A stretch of 64,000 nt of DNA from JAOUEA01 sp963821935 (GCA_963821935.1 CAWGFM010000004.1:620001-684000); one strand, 5' to 3'. Counted from the first letter of the stretch, positions 50,614-59,462 are shown. A program made the numbers and translations. The notes: a model not told the origin generated them from the letters alone.

Positions 50614-51059
50614 AGCAGCGGCCCGATCACCGTGGCCTGTGGGTAGAGCACGCGCTGCTCCTCCCACTGCACGCAGAACAGGTTCGAGAAGGGCATGCAG
50701 AGCCGGCCGGTGAGGGTTCGGGAGTCGATCCGGTCGTAGACCTCGACGTACACCGTGGCGATGCGGAGCGCCTTCGCGATGACGAAGAACGGCAGCGCGA
50801 CCCCGGCGCCGTCGGAGATCACGACGTCCGGGCGATCCCGGCGAAGCAGGGTCAGCGCCAAGCGGAGGTTGCGGAGGGTGTTCGGGACGTTGCGGGTCGT
50901 GGGGTGATGGGCCCAGACGACCCGCTCCCCCGCCAGCAGCGACGTGGCATCGATCGTGTCGAAGGTGACCCACCCCCGGTCATGCTGTTGCCACCAGGCC
51001 TTGAGCCGGTAGAGCTGCGCGAGGTGACCGCCCGAGGAGCACACGAACACGACCTTCAC
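50610..51059 (-). CDS. Alg14-like glycosyltransferase membrane subunit (PssD/EpsE type)
   Basis: 149 residues. 'MKVVFVCSSGGHLAQLYRLK' is the N-terminal acceptor-binding motif of Alg14; 'RDRPDVVISDGAGVALPFFV' and 'TVYVEVYDRIDSRTLTGRLC' are typical of the family. It anchors the Alg13-like subunit. The gene lies between the initiating sugar transferase (22 bp upstream) and the Alg13-like gene (coupled), giving the order of exopolysaccharide assembly: priming sugar, then second sugar. Confidence 0.9.
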   Translation of the reverse strand: MKVVFVCSSGGHLAQLYRLKAWWQQHDRGWVTFDTIDATSLLAGERVVWAHHPTTRNVPNTLRNLRLALTLLRRDRPDVVISDGAGVALPFFVIAKALRIATVYVEVYDRIDSRTLTGRLCMPFSNLFCVQWEEQRVLYPQATVIGPLL

Positions 51060-51081
51060 GAGCCGGCGGTCCGAGCGTGGC

Positions 51082-52551
51082 TCAGTACGCCCCGCGCTTG
51101 GACACGAGCACGGGGATCGTCTTCGCCAGGATGTAGAGGTCGTAGGCCAGCGACCAGTTCTCGATGTAGAACAGGTCCAGGCGCACGCAGTCGTCGAACG
51201 ACAGGTCGCTGCGTCCGCTCACCTGCCACAGTCCGCTGATCCCCGGGGGCACCTCGAGGCGGTCGAACTGCCAATCCTCGTAGCGAGTGACCTCTTCGGG
51301 CAGCGGGGGGCGAGGACCCACCAAGCTCATCTCGCCCTTGATCACGTTGATCAGCTGGGGCAGCTCGTCGAGGCTGAACTTGCGGAGCCGGCGCCCGACC
51401 CCCGTGACACGCGGGTCGTTGACCATCTTGAACATCAGGCTGTCGACCTGGTGCTCCTGGCGCAACGTCTCGATCATGGCATCGGCGCCCACCTGCATGG
51501 TGCGGAACTTCAGCATCGTGAACGGGCGTCCGCGCTGGCCCACCCGTGTCTGGCGGTACAACACAGGGCCGGAGGACGTCAGCTTGACGGCGGCGGCCAG
51601 GATCAGCAGCAGCGGAGAGAGCAAGATCGTGCCGAGGCCCGCCACGACCACGTCGAACGCGCGTTTGAGGACGGTCTGGGTCCCCGTCAGCCGGACAGGA
51701 CGCAGCGACAGGGCGGTGACTCCACCCAGCGACTGCACCGCCACACGGGACGACAGCACCTCGGGGAGCGTCGCGGTCACGCGGACCTGCACCCCCTCCA
51801 GGCGAACCGCCTTGGCGACGTGCTTCATCTCGTCGGTCGTGATGGCGCTGGAGGCAGCGAACACGCACTCGGCGCCGACGGTGCGGATCACCTCGCGGAG
51901 CTCGGTCACGGTCCCGAGCACGGGCAGGTCTTCCTGGTCCGCCTCGCGTGCCGCGGTGGCGATCATGCCGATGGGGAGGAATCCGAACGATGGGTGCTGC
52001 ATCAGCGCCGACAGATGCTGGGCCTCCGCGTTCGTGCCGACGATCAAGGTGGGGAAGGCGAGCTTGCCCCTGGCCTTGTCTCGGGTGATCTTGCCGTGCC
52101 AGAGGCGCCGCGAGGACAACGCTGCGACCGTGACGAACGCCCATGACAGCGCGGCCCACGTTCGCGAGTAGTCCGCCTTGGACCAGAAGTCCAAGAACAG
52201 GAAGGCGCCCAGGACCAGCGAGATCGCCAGCAGGATCCGGCGGAACTCTTCGGCCGCGGAGTACCGGTAGGCGTCGTAGAGGTGGAACACGCCGTAGACG
52301 ACCAGCAGCGCGAGCGGCGAGACCAGCAGCAGCACGATGGTGTCGGCTTGGGGAGCCCGGAGATGGAACCGGATCTCGTACGCGAGCAGGAGCGCGAAGC
52401 TGATCGACAGGGCATCGGTGATCGCCATGAACCGGTACAGACGGCGGTATGCATCACGGACCGACCGGCTGCGGCCGATCTGTTCCGTCTGCTCGCGGAC
52501 CGCCGGCGCTGCCTGACCAACGGCGGTCACATCTTCGATGCGTCCCTGCAT
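51082..52551 (-). CDS. Polyprenyl-phosphate sugar-1-phosphate transferase (WcaJ/CpsE type)
   Basis: 489 residues from ATG 52551; the frame is open to an ATG at 52641, but that stretch is AT-richer and looks like promoter DNA. Four N-terminal helices (about 40-140), a CoA-binding-like domain (about 150-290, 'LAFPTLIVGTNAEAQHLSAL'), and the bacterial sugar transferase domain from about 305: 'KRAFDVVVAGLGTILLSPLL', 'VLYRQTRVGQRGRPFTMLKF', 'SLDELPQLINVIKGEMSLVG' and 'PGISGLWQVSGRSDL'. It transfers a sugar-1-phosphate to undecaprenyl phosphate, starting a surface polysaccharide. Probably co-transcribed with the Alg14/13-like genes. Confidence 0.9.
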   Translation of the reverse strand: MQGRIEDVTAVGQAAPAVREQTEQIGRSRSVRDAYRRLYRFMAITDALSISFALLLAYEIRFHLRAPQADTIVLLLVSPLALLVVYGVFHLYDAYRYSAAEEFRRILLAISLVLGAFLFLDFWSKADYSRTWAALSWAFVTVAALSSRRLWHGKITRDKARGKLAFPTLIVGTNAEAQHLSALMQHPSFGFLPIGMIATAAREADQEDLPVLGTVTELREVIRTVGAECVFAASSAITTDEMKHVAKAVRLEGVQVRVTATLPEVLSSRVAVQSLGGVTALSLRPVRLTGTQTVLKRAFDVVVAGLGTILLSPLLLILAAAVKLTSSGPVLYRQTRVGQRGRPFTMLKFRTMQVGADAMIETLRQEHQVDSLMFKMVNDPRVTGVGRRLRKFSLDELPQLINVIKGEMSLVGPRPPLPEEVTRYEDWQFDRLEVPPGISGLWQVSGRSDLSFDDCVRLDLFYIENWSLAYDLYILAKTIPVLVSKRGAY

Positions 52552-52739
52552 GATGCGCCCCAACGATAGCTCCGTGGACTCTACCCGGTGGATATCGTTG
52601 GTCGCAGTCGAGAAACGAGCCGCGTTCCGAACCCAATCCATCGGCGGGGGAGGTGCCTCCCCTGTATGGGGGACGATATCTGTTCTCGCACGACTGCGCT
52701 ATCAGGCGAAGGGGTGATGCTTCAAGAAATACCTCCCCG

Positions 52740-52758
52740 CATCGGCCTAGGTCCGATG
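52740..52758. terminator. Weak hairpin after the last tad gene
   Basis: CATCGG/CCGATG stem of 6 bp with a 7-nt loop, just after the tadC stop in the direction of transcription. Short; a perfect 16-bp palindrome GGGGAGGTGCCTCCCC lies a little further on (52647-52662). Confidence 0.3.
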
Positions 52759-52762
52759 GCTG

Positions 52763-53692
52763 CTACTTGAACAGCTGCGTGACGATCCTGATGGCGCCGG
52801 GCCCCACGATCACGACGAACAGGGCGGGCAACACACACAGGACCAGCGGGAACACGATCTTGACCGGCGTCTGCTGCGCCTTCTGCTCGGCTGCTTGCCG
52901 GCGCTTGATGCGCAGCTGCTGTGCCTGCGTGCGCAGCACGCTGGCGATGGAGACACCGAACACGTCCGCTTGGATCATGGCCAGCGAGAATGCATTGAGT
53001 TCGTCCACGTCCGTGCGGTCGGCCAGGTGGCGGAACGCCTCGGATCGAGGCACGCCCAGCTGGATCTCCTGCAACATGCGCGCGAACTCCGACGACAGCA
53101 CGCCGGGCACGTTGTGCACGACCTGCGCGATGGAGGCGTTCAGTGACAGGCCGGCCTCGACGCTGATCGTCAGGAGGTCGAGCGTGTCCGAGAGGGTCTT
53201 GAGGATCTCCCGCTGGCGCTCCTCAACGCGACGGTTCACCAGGGAGTCGGGCAGCACGAAGCCGGCGAACGTCAGCAGCCCGATCGCCACGATCGAGATG
53301 AGGGGGGCGGGCTTCACCATCCCGGCGAACACGAACCCGCCCACCGCGCCGGCGACCGCGCCGATGATCTTGAACGCCATCACGCGCTCGGCGTCCCAGC
53401 CGGGGGGGCTGCCCGCCAGGAGCAGCTTGGTAGCGACGCGGTCCCGAGTGTCGAGCGGGGTGACGCGCCGCGCGATACGGCTCGCCTTGCCCACGACCGG
53501 CACCACGACACGGGAGCCGAAGTTCTTGGACAGTTCCTGTTGGCGCAGGTCGACGGCCTCCGAGCTGACTTGGGACTCCAGCAGGCGGACGGCGCGCTTG
53601 CGCTCCGACATGCTCTGTTCGATCGCGAGACCGGCCAGGACGACGGCGAAGAACGCGGATGCAGCGGCGAGTACGAGCCAGACCTCAGACAT
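52763..53692 (-). CDS. tadC: Tad/Flp pilus inner-membrane platform protein TadC
   Basis: 309 residues, type II secretion GspF-like fold. Helices at 4-24, about 105-150 and 285-305; the cytoplasmic core has 'ILKTLSDTLDLLTISVEAGL' and 'SLAMIQADVFGVSIASVLRT'. TadB and TadC together form the platform driven by the TadA ATPase. The ATG overlaps the tadB stop by 8 bp. Last gene of the leftward pilus operon; no tadE/F/G pseudopilin genes follow, so these must lie elsewhere or be absent. Confidence 0.88.
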   Translation of the reverse strand: MSEVWLVLAAASAFFAVVLAGLAIEQSMSERKRAVRLLESQVSSEAVDLRQQELSKNFGSRVVVPVVGKASRIARRVTPLDTRDRVATKLLLAGSPPGWDAERVMAFKIIGAVAGAVGGFVFAGMVKPAPLISIVAIGLLTFAGFVLPDSLVNRRVEERQREILKTLSDTLDLLTISVEAGLSLNASIAQVVHNVPGVLSSEFARMLQEIQLGVPRSEAFRHLADRTDVDELNAFSLAMIQADVFGVSIASVLRTQAQQLRIKRRQAAEQKAQQTPVKIVFPLVLCVLPALFVVIVGPGAIRIVTQLFK

Positions 53693-54689
53693 CGATGTTC
53701 ACGATCTTCCTCATCCACAGGATGCCCGCGACCAGCAGGATCCCCGCTCCGATCAACATGATCAATCCCATCTTCGTGGTGAACAGCAGCCCGATGTACT
53801 CGGGGTTGACGATGAACATGTAGCCACCGATCGCGATCGGCATCAGGGTCAGGACCCAGGCCGAGAGCCGGCCCTCTGCGGTCAGCACCCGGATCTGCCG
53901 GCGCATCTGCGCGCGCTCACGGAGGGTGTCGGCGACGTTGTCCAGGATCTCGGCCAGGTTGCCGCCCACCTCGCGTTGGATGTTGACGGCCAGCACGGCC
54001 CACTTGAAGTCACCGCTGCCGACCCGCTCTGAGAGCGCCTCCAGCGCGTCGTCGGTGGGACGGCCCAGACGGATCTCGGCCACCACCCGTTGGAACTCGC
54101 CAGCGGCGGGTGCGGGGATCTCACGCGCCACGGTGTCCAGCGCCTGCATGAAGCTGTGTCCAGCGCGCAGCGAGCTGGCCATGATGGTCAACACGTCGGG
54201 CAGCTGCTCGCGCATCTTCTCGGTGCGCCGCTTCAGCGCCATGCGCAGGGCGGCGGTGGGTGCGGCGCCGCAGACGGCCCCGACCACACCGGCCAGGATG
54301 GGGTTGCCCAGGATCGCGGCGCCGATGGCCCCGCCCACCAGGAAGGCCACCACCGAGACCACCACGAACTCACCGGACCGGATGCTGACCCCGGCCGCCT
54401 CGAGCTCGGCATCCAGCCGCTCGCTGAAGCCGCGGGCCTCGGCGAACCGCTTGCCGAAGTGGGTCACGCGATCGGGGATCCAGCCAGAGGTGCCCTCCGC
54501 GGAGGACTGAGAGACCGGCTGCGAGGTTCCACCGGTGACGGCGGAGACCCGGGCGGCCACCTCGCGGTCCTTCTTCGCGCGGGCCGCGGTGCCCAGCAGG
54601 AGCCAGCCCAGCACGAAGGACGCTGCCCCGACCATGCCGGCCAGCAGCAACTGCGCCGCGGGACTGGACCAGAAGGAGACGCCGATCAT
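53685..54689 (-). CDS. tadB: Tad/Flp pilus inner-membrane platform protein TadB
   Basis: 334 residues. N-terminal helix 'LLLAGMVGAASFVLGWLLLG' (14-33), a cytoplasmic stretch, then helices from about 105. GspF core: 'LPDVLTIMASSLRAGHSFMQ' and 'AVLAVNIQREVGGNLAEILD', the latter the family's most conserved segment. ATGA-type overlap with tadA and 8-bp overlap with tadC. Works with TadC as the platform of the pilus motor. Confidence 0.9.
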   Translation of the reverse strand: MIGVSFWSSPAAQLLLAGMVGAASFVLGWLLLGTAARAKKDREVAARVSAVTGGTSQPVSQSSAEGTSGWIPDRVTHFGKRFAEARGFSERLDAELEAAGVSIRSGEFVVVSVVAFLVGGAIGAAILGNPILAGVVGAVCGAAPTAALRMALKRRTEKMREQLPDVLTIMASSLRAGHSFMQALDTVAREIPAPAAGEFQRVVAEIRLGRPTDDALEALSERVGSGDFKWAVLAVNIQREVGGNLAEILDNVADTLRERAQMRRQIRVLTAEGRLSAWVLTLMPIAIGGYMFIVNPEYIGLLFTTKMGLIMLIGAGILLVAGILWMRKIVNIDV

Positions 54690-56008
54690 CGCGGCAGGTC
54701 CTTCGGCTGCAGCGCGAACGTCTCGGCGTCCAGGAACACACCACGTTCGCCGAGCTTCTCCAGGAACTTGGGTCGCAGGCCCGTGGACTTCAGGCCACCC
54801 TTGAAGCGGCCTTCCTCATCCACACCGGCCGAGTAGTCGAACACGAAGATGTCCTGCAGCGTGATGACGTCGCTCTCCATGCCCGCGATCTCGGTCACGT
54901 GGGTGATGCGGCGCGAGCCGTCCTTCAGCCGCGACTGATGCACGATCAGCTGGATCGCCGACGAGATCTGTTCGCGCACCGACCGGGGCGACAGATCCAT
55001 GCCCGACATCAACGTGATCGTCTCCAGGCGGCTCAGGGAGTCGCGTGGGGAGTTCGAGTGGATCGTGCTGATCGACCCGTCGTGCCCGGTGTTCATGGCC
55101 TGGAGCATGTCCAAGGCCTCGGCGCCACGACATTCCCCGACCACGATGCGGTCGGGACGCATGCGCAGGGAGTTGCGGACGAGGTCGCGGATCGAGATCT
55201 GACCCTTGCCCTCGATGTTGGGAGGCCGAGACTCCAGACGGACCACGTGGGGCTGCTGCAGCTTCAGTTCGGCGGCGTCCTCGATCGTGATGATGCGCTC
55301 GTCGTCGGGGATGAACGACGACAGCACGTTGAGCGTGGTCGTCTTGCCCGCGCCGGTACCGCCCGAGACCATGATGTTGACGCGACCGCGCACGCAGGCG
55401 TCGAGGAACTTCGCCGTCGCCGCGCTCATCGTGCCGAACTCCACCAGGTCATCGACCTGATAGGGGTCGGCGGAGAACTTCCTGATCGTCAGGGCGGGCC
55501 CGTCGATCGCCAGCGGTGGGATCACCGCGTTGACACGGGATCCGTCGGGCAGACGGGCGTCGACGTAGGGACTGGCCTCGTCCACGCGACGGCCGACCTT
55601 GCCCACGATCTTGTCGATCGTGCGCCGCAGCTGTGACTCGTCGTGGAACTTGGTGCCGGTCCAGAACAGCTTGCCGGCCCGCTCCACGTAGATCGTGTCC
55701 CAGTTGTTGACCATGATCTCGGTGACTTCGGGGTCCCGCACGTAGGGCTCCAGCGGTCCCAGGCCCAGGACGCTGTCGCCGATCTGACGGACGATCAGCA
55801 GCTTCTCCTGTGCGGAGAGCGGGCCCTCTTCGTCGTCCAGCAGCTCCCGCAGGCGCTGATGGACCAGGCCTTCGAGCTCGCTGTCGGAGAGCGTCGAGTC
55901 GTAGAGGCGGGGTCCGAGGACCTCCACCAAGCGTTCCTGCACCTTGACACGGACCTCGGAGATCCGGTCCTTCTGTTGTGCCTTGGCCAGCCTGTCTGCG
56001 AGCGACAT
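54686..56008 (-). CDS. tadA: Tad/Flp pilus assembly ATPase TadA (CpaF)
   Basis: 440 residues. Type II/IV secretion ATPase: 'IMVSGGTGAGKTTTLNVLSS' (Walker A), 'IITIEDAAELKLQQPHVVRL' (Asp box), 'RMRPDRIVVGECRGAEALDM' (Walker B region) and 'NTGHDGSISTIHSNSPRDSL' (His box). The N-terminal 100 residues are the all-helical domain. It powers pilus subunit insertion at the inner face of the membrane. It starts 29 bp after tadZ in the same operon. Confidence 0.93.
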   Translation of the reverse strand: MSLADRLAKAQQKDRISEVRVKVQERLVEVLGPRLYDSTLSDSELEGLVHQRLRELLDDEEGPLSAQEKLLIVRQIGDSVLGLGPLEPYVRDPEVTEIMVNNWDTIYVERAGKLFWTGTKFHDESQLRRTIDKIVGKVGRRVDEASPYVDARLPDGSRVNAVIPPLAIDGPALTIRKFSADPYQVDDLVEFGTMSAATAKFLDACVRGRVNIMVSGGTGAGKTTTLNVLSSFIPDDERIITIEDAAELKLQQPHVVRLESRPPNIEGKGQISIRDLVRNSLRMRPDRIVVGECRGAEALDMLQAMNTGHDGSISTIHSNSPRDSLSRLETITLMSGMDLSPRSVREQISSAIQLIVHQSRLKDGSRRITHVTEIAGMESDVITLQDIFVFDYSAGVDEEGRFKGGLKSTGLRPKFLEKLGERGVFLDAETFALQPKDLPR

Positions 56009-56037
56009 CTCAGGTGCCTCCTTGCCGATGAACGGAG

Positions 56038-57249
56038 CTAGCTCCGAGCGAACAGACGCTTCTTCTTGCGGTCGGCCTGTCCGGTCGCGTGCTCCTCGGC
56101 CTCGACGCTCAGGAAGCGTCCGGCCAGTTGACGGACCGCCACCGCGACCTCGGACGAGGGTTCGTCCAGGACCACGGGGCGCCCCTTGTTCAGCGACGTC
56201 GGCACCAGCCGGCTCGATGGGATCATCGCGTCGACCTGGATCTTCATGACCCGTTCGACGTCGCCGGCATCCAGACCCACCTTCGAATCCGCCCGGTTCA
56301 GCACGACGCGGAACCGCTCGCGCGGGACGCCGATCGTCATGAGGGTGTCGAGCGCCTTGCCCAGGTGCTTCACACCCACGACGTCGAGTCCGGTGACCAG
56401 GCAGATGATGTCGGACAGATCGAAGCAGACGAGCGCCGAGTCGGAGTAGTCCACCGACGCGTCCACGATCACGTGCGGGAAGTCGTTGCGCAGGGTCCGC
56501 AGGAACTTGCCGATCGATTCGCCCGCGGGTGCCTCAGCGGCTGGGTCCGACGGCGCGCCGTAGGCCCATAGGTGCTCACCGACCTGCATGCCCACGGACC
56601 GGATCTGATCGTGCGGCGCGCCCTCGCCCAGGCCCATGAGATCGGGGATGCTCGACGCCGGCTCCACACCGAAGTAGGTGAAGACGTCGCCCATGTCGAA
56701 GTCGAGGTCGACCACCGCGGTGTCCTCGCCCGTGATCTCGGCGACGGCGCACGCTAGGTTCGTGGTCAGGAAGGTCTTGCCCGCTCCTCCCTTGGAGGAG
56801 AAGACCGACATGATGCTGCCCTTCCTGCTGGTGTGGCCGCCCTCACTGCGCACCGAGCTGACCGAGCGCAGGTTGGAGGCCCACACGATGGCGCGCTCGA
56901 CCGCATCGCGGAGCTCCTCGGCACCCTGGGTCATGTCGACCACGTCACGGATGCCCGCGCGCATGGCCGCCGGCAGCAGCCCGTTCCAGGTGTGATCGCG
57001 CACCAGCACGATGGCCGTGCCGGGCGCCTGGCGCCCGACGAACTCGGCGAGGCCGAGCGCGTCGGGCTCCTTCACCTCGGGCGAGAGCACCAGGACCTCG
57101 ACCGCCGTGAACGTGTGGATCAAGAGCTCCTCGGCGGCCGTGGCCGACTGGACCCAGCCGATCTCCTCGGGCTCGATCTCCAGCGCGCGCGCCAGCTGCT
57201 GGCGGAACGTCTGGGGCGTTCCGACGGCGACGATGGACGTGTCGTTCAT
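56038..57249 (-). CDS. tadZ: Tad pilus localisation ATPase TadZ/CpaE
   Basis: 403 residues. The N-terminal 120 residues are a receiver-like domain without a phospho-acceptor ('VEVLVLSPEVKEPDALGLAE'). From about 145 a ParA/MinD-type ATPase: 'MSVFSSKGGAGKTFLTTNLA' (deviant Walker A), 'AVVDLDFDMGDVFTYFG' and 'DIICLVTGLDVVGVKHLGKA'. It positions the pilus apparatus, usually at a pole. ATG overlaps the cpaB stop by 4 bp. Confidence 0.88.
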   Translation of the reverse strand: MNDTSIVAVGTPQTFRQQLARALEIEPEEIGWVQSATAAEELLIHTFTAVEVLVLSPEVKEPDALGLAEFVGRQAPGTAIVLVRDHTWNGLLPAAMRAGIRDVVDMTQGAEELRDAVERAIVWASNLRSVSSVRSEGGHTSRKGSIMSVFSSKGGAGKTFLTTNLACAVAEITGEDTAVVDLDFDMGDVFTYFGVEPASSIPDLMGLGEGAPHDQIRSVGMQVGEHLWAYGAPSDPAAEAPAGESIGKFLRTLRNDFPHVIVDASVDYSDSALVCFDLSDIICLVTGLDVVGVKHLGKALDTLMTIGVPRERFRVVLNRADSKVGLDAGDVERVMKIQVDAMIPSSRLVPTSLNKGRPVVLDEPSSEVAVAVRQLAGRFLSVEAEEHATGQADRKKKRLFARS

Positions 57250-58040
57250 GCTCCGGCCTTGCCCAGCACACGATCGGCCGGGATGATCGAGAAGGGCAGG
57301 GAGTGACCCTTGATGTCCTTCGGGGGCAGCAGGCCGAACTGCAGGCTTGCCGTCTGCTTCGCGTACACCAGGTTCTGCGCGTCCTGCGGCAGCAGGTCCA
57401 GGACGAGCGTCACGTCACCGTTGCCGGGCGCTCCGCCCTCGGTCTCAGGGAGCGGGTTCACCACGTCGAGGACGCGCACGGCCGGGATGAGCGTCACGGT
57501 GATCGCGGGCAGGCTCTTCGCGTTCCCGCCCGCCGCGCCGTTGAGCAGGTCCTCGGGGGTGCTGGCGTCGCTGAACGTAGGGTTGTCGTAGGTCGCGTAC
57601 ACGGTGATGTAGGAGCCACGCGTGATGGCGCCGTTGACCGCGGCGTCGTCGCTCACGGCGACCGAGAGGGCGATGGAGCCGGGCGAGATGCCCAGTGCGC
57701 CACCCTCCGGCAGCTCGCCGCTGGACAGACGGCCGGTGGCGATCTGCTCGTTCGCCAAGATAGGCGAGGTCGTCGTCTGACCTTGTAGCTCACCGAGGCT
57801 CGTGACGACCCCGTCAACGACCGCGTCGCTGGGGATCTGCAGCTCGCCGAACGCGCCGCTCTCGATCAGCGGATCGAGGGCCGTGTTCGCCGGGATGTCC
57901 TGCTTCGCCACGACGACGACGGCGAGCGAGCCGCCCGTCACCGCGTCGTTCTTGACACCGTTCGTGTAGAGCACGACGGCCGCGGCTGCCACGACGGCGA
58001 GCACTGCAGCGATCGCGACCACCAGACCGCGAGACCTCAT
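57246..58040 (-). CDS. cpaB: Flp pilus assembly protein CpaB (RcpC-like)
   Basis: 264 residues. N-terminal helix 'GLVVAIAAVLAVVAAAAVVL' (5-24), then an SAF domain: 'VVVVAKQDIPANTALDPLIE' and 'PILANEQIATGRLSSG', followed by an RcpC-like part with 'GSIALSVAVSDDAAVNGAIT' and 'GSYITVYATYDN'. It is an extracytoplasmic assembly factor of the Tad pilus. It follows the pilin gene after a 224-bp gap holding a 20-bp-stem hairpin. Confidence 0.88.
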   Translation of the reverse strand: MRSRGLVVAIAAVLAVVAAAAVVLYTNGVKNDAVTGGSLAVVVVAKQDIPANTALDPLIESGAFGELQIPSDAVVDGVVTSLGELQGQTTTSPILANEQIATGRLSSGELPEGGALGISPGSIALSVAVSDDAAVNGAITRGSYITVYATYDNPTFSDASTPEDLLNGAAGGNAKSLPAITVTLIPAVRVLDVVNPLPETEGGAPGNGDVTLVLDLLPQDAQNLVYAKQTASLQFGLLPPKDIKGHSLPFSIIPADRVLGKAGA

Positions 58041-58177
58041 CTCGTTGCTCCTTCCAAGCCTTCTTTCGACCGTTCGTCGTGCTCGATCTCGGTTCCGTTC
58101 GCGTGGGGCGAGCGGCCGTACGTCGTTCCTTGCATCGACGCTCGAAGTCCGACCTTGAGGCCGATCCCTTCGAGGTC

Positions 58178-58233
58178 GTCCGCCGGTCCCTCACCCTCAC
58201 GGATCGCTCCGGAAGGGTGAGCGGCCGGCGGAC
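58178..58233. terminator. Long hairpin between the pilin gene and cpaB, probable attenuator
   Basis: GTCCGCCGGTCCCTCACCCT and AGGGTGAGCGGCCGGCGGAC can pair over 20 positions with two mismatches and a 16-nt loop. Placed after the pilin gene in the direction of transcription, it could cut read-through so that pilin exceeds assembly proteins. Confidence 0.6.
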
Positions 58234-58264
58234 CGGACGCTCGTGCGTTCGTGCGGTTTCGGTC

Positions 58265-58483
58265 TTACGGGCAGGCGTCTGCCGACGTCGCCACCGAGTC
58301 ACCGACGCATTCGAACTGGTCGCTGGCGCTGTTGCCCAGGAACGACACAGCGGCGATGATCACGACTGCGATCAGGGCCACCATCAGCGCGTACTCCACC
58401 GCGGTTGCACCACCCTCATCGGCAGCGCGGGCCTTGAGCCCGTCGAACCAGGTGGTCGCACCGGTGTAGATGCGAAGGAACAT
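58265..58483 (-). CDS. flp: Flp-type major pilin
   Basis: 72 residues from ATG 58483, with GAGGAAGGGGG upstream. Typical Flp prepilin: a short basic leader, then 'DEGGATAVEYALMVALIAVV' and 'IIAAVSFLGN'. A type-IV-like prepilin peptidase would cut after the Gly pair, leaving the Glu at +5 and the hydrophobic helix that packs the pilus core. The tail 'FECVGDSVATSADACP' has two cysteines, unusual for Flp and able to form a disulfide. No prepilin peptidase gene is in the window. Confidence 0.88.
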   Translation of the reverse strand: MFLRIYTGATTWFDGLKARAADEGGATAVEYALMVALIAVVIIAAVSFLGNSASDQFECVGDSVATSADACP

Positions 58484-58629
58484 GTGTATTGCACCCCCTT
58501 CCTCATCCAACGAGATCCCGTCCTGTTGTCGAAGGGGTTTTCGACCCTTCGGCGCGAAAGCTTGAGTGCGCCGGCTCACGGTAATTTGTATGCTCTGACC
58601 TGGGAATTCCTTGTTTCACGGAGGGTAGC

Positions 58630-58645
58630 TACGTAGTCCTACGTA
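58630..58645. promoter_or_regulatory. Perfect inverted repeat upstream of the pilin gene, candidate LuxR-type operator
   Basis: TACGTAG-TC-CTACGTA: 7-bp arms with a 2-bp spacer, about 150 bp before the pilin ATG and between it and the three LuxR-type regulator genes. A -10-like CATACAAAT lies downstream toward the pilin gene, so the repeat would sit near -60, a typical activator position. The link to the regulators is inference. Confidence 0.45.
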
Positions 58646-58709
58646 CCCACGAACGTGCAGGTCGCTCGGGGGACACGGCCGATGGCGCTTTCCGAGGGAG
58701 GCTCCGGGA

Positions 58710-59423
58710 CTACTCGGGAGCGCCCACGGTGACCAGCCCGGACTGGGCTGCCAGCCGGATCGCGGCCAGGCGGCTGCCGACGCCGAGCTTGCCGTAGATG
58801 CGGGCGAGATGGGTGGTGATGGTGCGCTCCCGGACGCCCAGCCGGGTCGCGATCTCGCGGGCCGTGAGCCCTTCTGCCGCCACCAGCAACACCTCACGCT
58901 CACGCTCGGTGAGACGCACGTCCATGTCGCGCCGCCGTTCGATGCCCTCGGCGATCTGGGCAACGGAGCTGGAGGCCGGGCTCGCCAGCACCATCTCGCG
59001 GTCGGCGGCCCGCCGGAGCGACTGCAGGAACTCGACGGGATCGATGTTCTTGTCCACGAAGCCGTCGGCGCCCATGAACAGGGCGCGCGAGATCGTCGTG
59101 GGGTCCGAGTTGGCTCCGCACCCCAAGATCGCATGCGCTGGGAAGCGTTCGCGCAGCGCACGGATCAGCCAGAAGGCGTCCCGTTCGCCGACGAGCCCCA
59201 GTCCCACGAGCACCACCACGCGTGAACGCCGGACCCGGCTGACGATCTCGAGGCCCTCGTCGGTCGTTCCCGCCTCGGCGAGCACCTCCATGTCGGGGCG
59301 ATCGTCGATCAGCAAGCGAAGACCGGCCCGCACGACGGGCAACGGATCTACGACGACCACGCCCAGCCGGCGACACCGGCGCCCGTTCGGCTGCGGTTCG
59401 GGCAGGTGTTCGGCGGCGCTCAT
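58710..59423 (-). CDS. LuxR/NarL-type regulator with degenerate receiver (1 of 3)
   Basis: 237 residues. Receiver-like domain (about 18-135): 'GVVVVDPLPVVRAGLRLLID' keeps one acidic residue, but the phospho-acceptor strand reads 'RVVVLVGLGLVGERD' where Asp is expected at the Gly, and the usual Pro-Gly turn is lost. 'GADGFVDKNIDPVEF' keeps the Lys. LuxR helix-turn-helix (about 168-230): 'LTEREREVLLVAAEGLTARE' and 'TITTHLARIYGKLGV'. It may act without phosphorylation. It is the closest of the three regulators to the pilin gene. Confidence 0.88.
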   Translation of the reverse strand: MSAAEHLPEPQPNGRRCRRLGVVVVDPLPVVRAGLRLLIDDRPDMEVLAEAGTTDEGLEIVSRVRRSRVVVLVGLGLVGERDAFWLIRALRERFPAHAILGCGANSDPTTISRALFMGADGFVDKNIDPVEFLQSLRRAADREMVLASPASSSVAQIAEGIERRRDMDVRLTEREREVLLVAAEGLTAREIATRLGVRERTITTHLARIYGKLGVGSRLAAIRLAAQSGLVTVGAPE

Positions 59424-59462
59424 GCCCCTCTATCGGCACGCGGACCCCGTGGGGTGAGCCGC

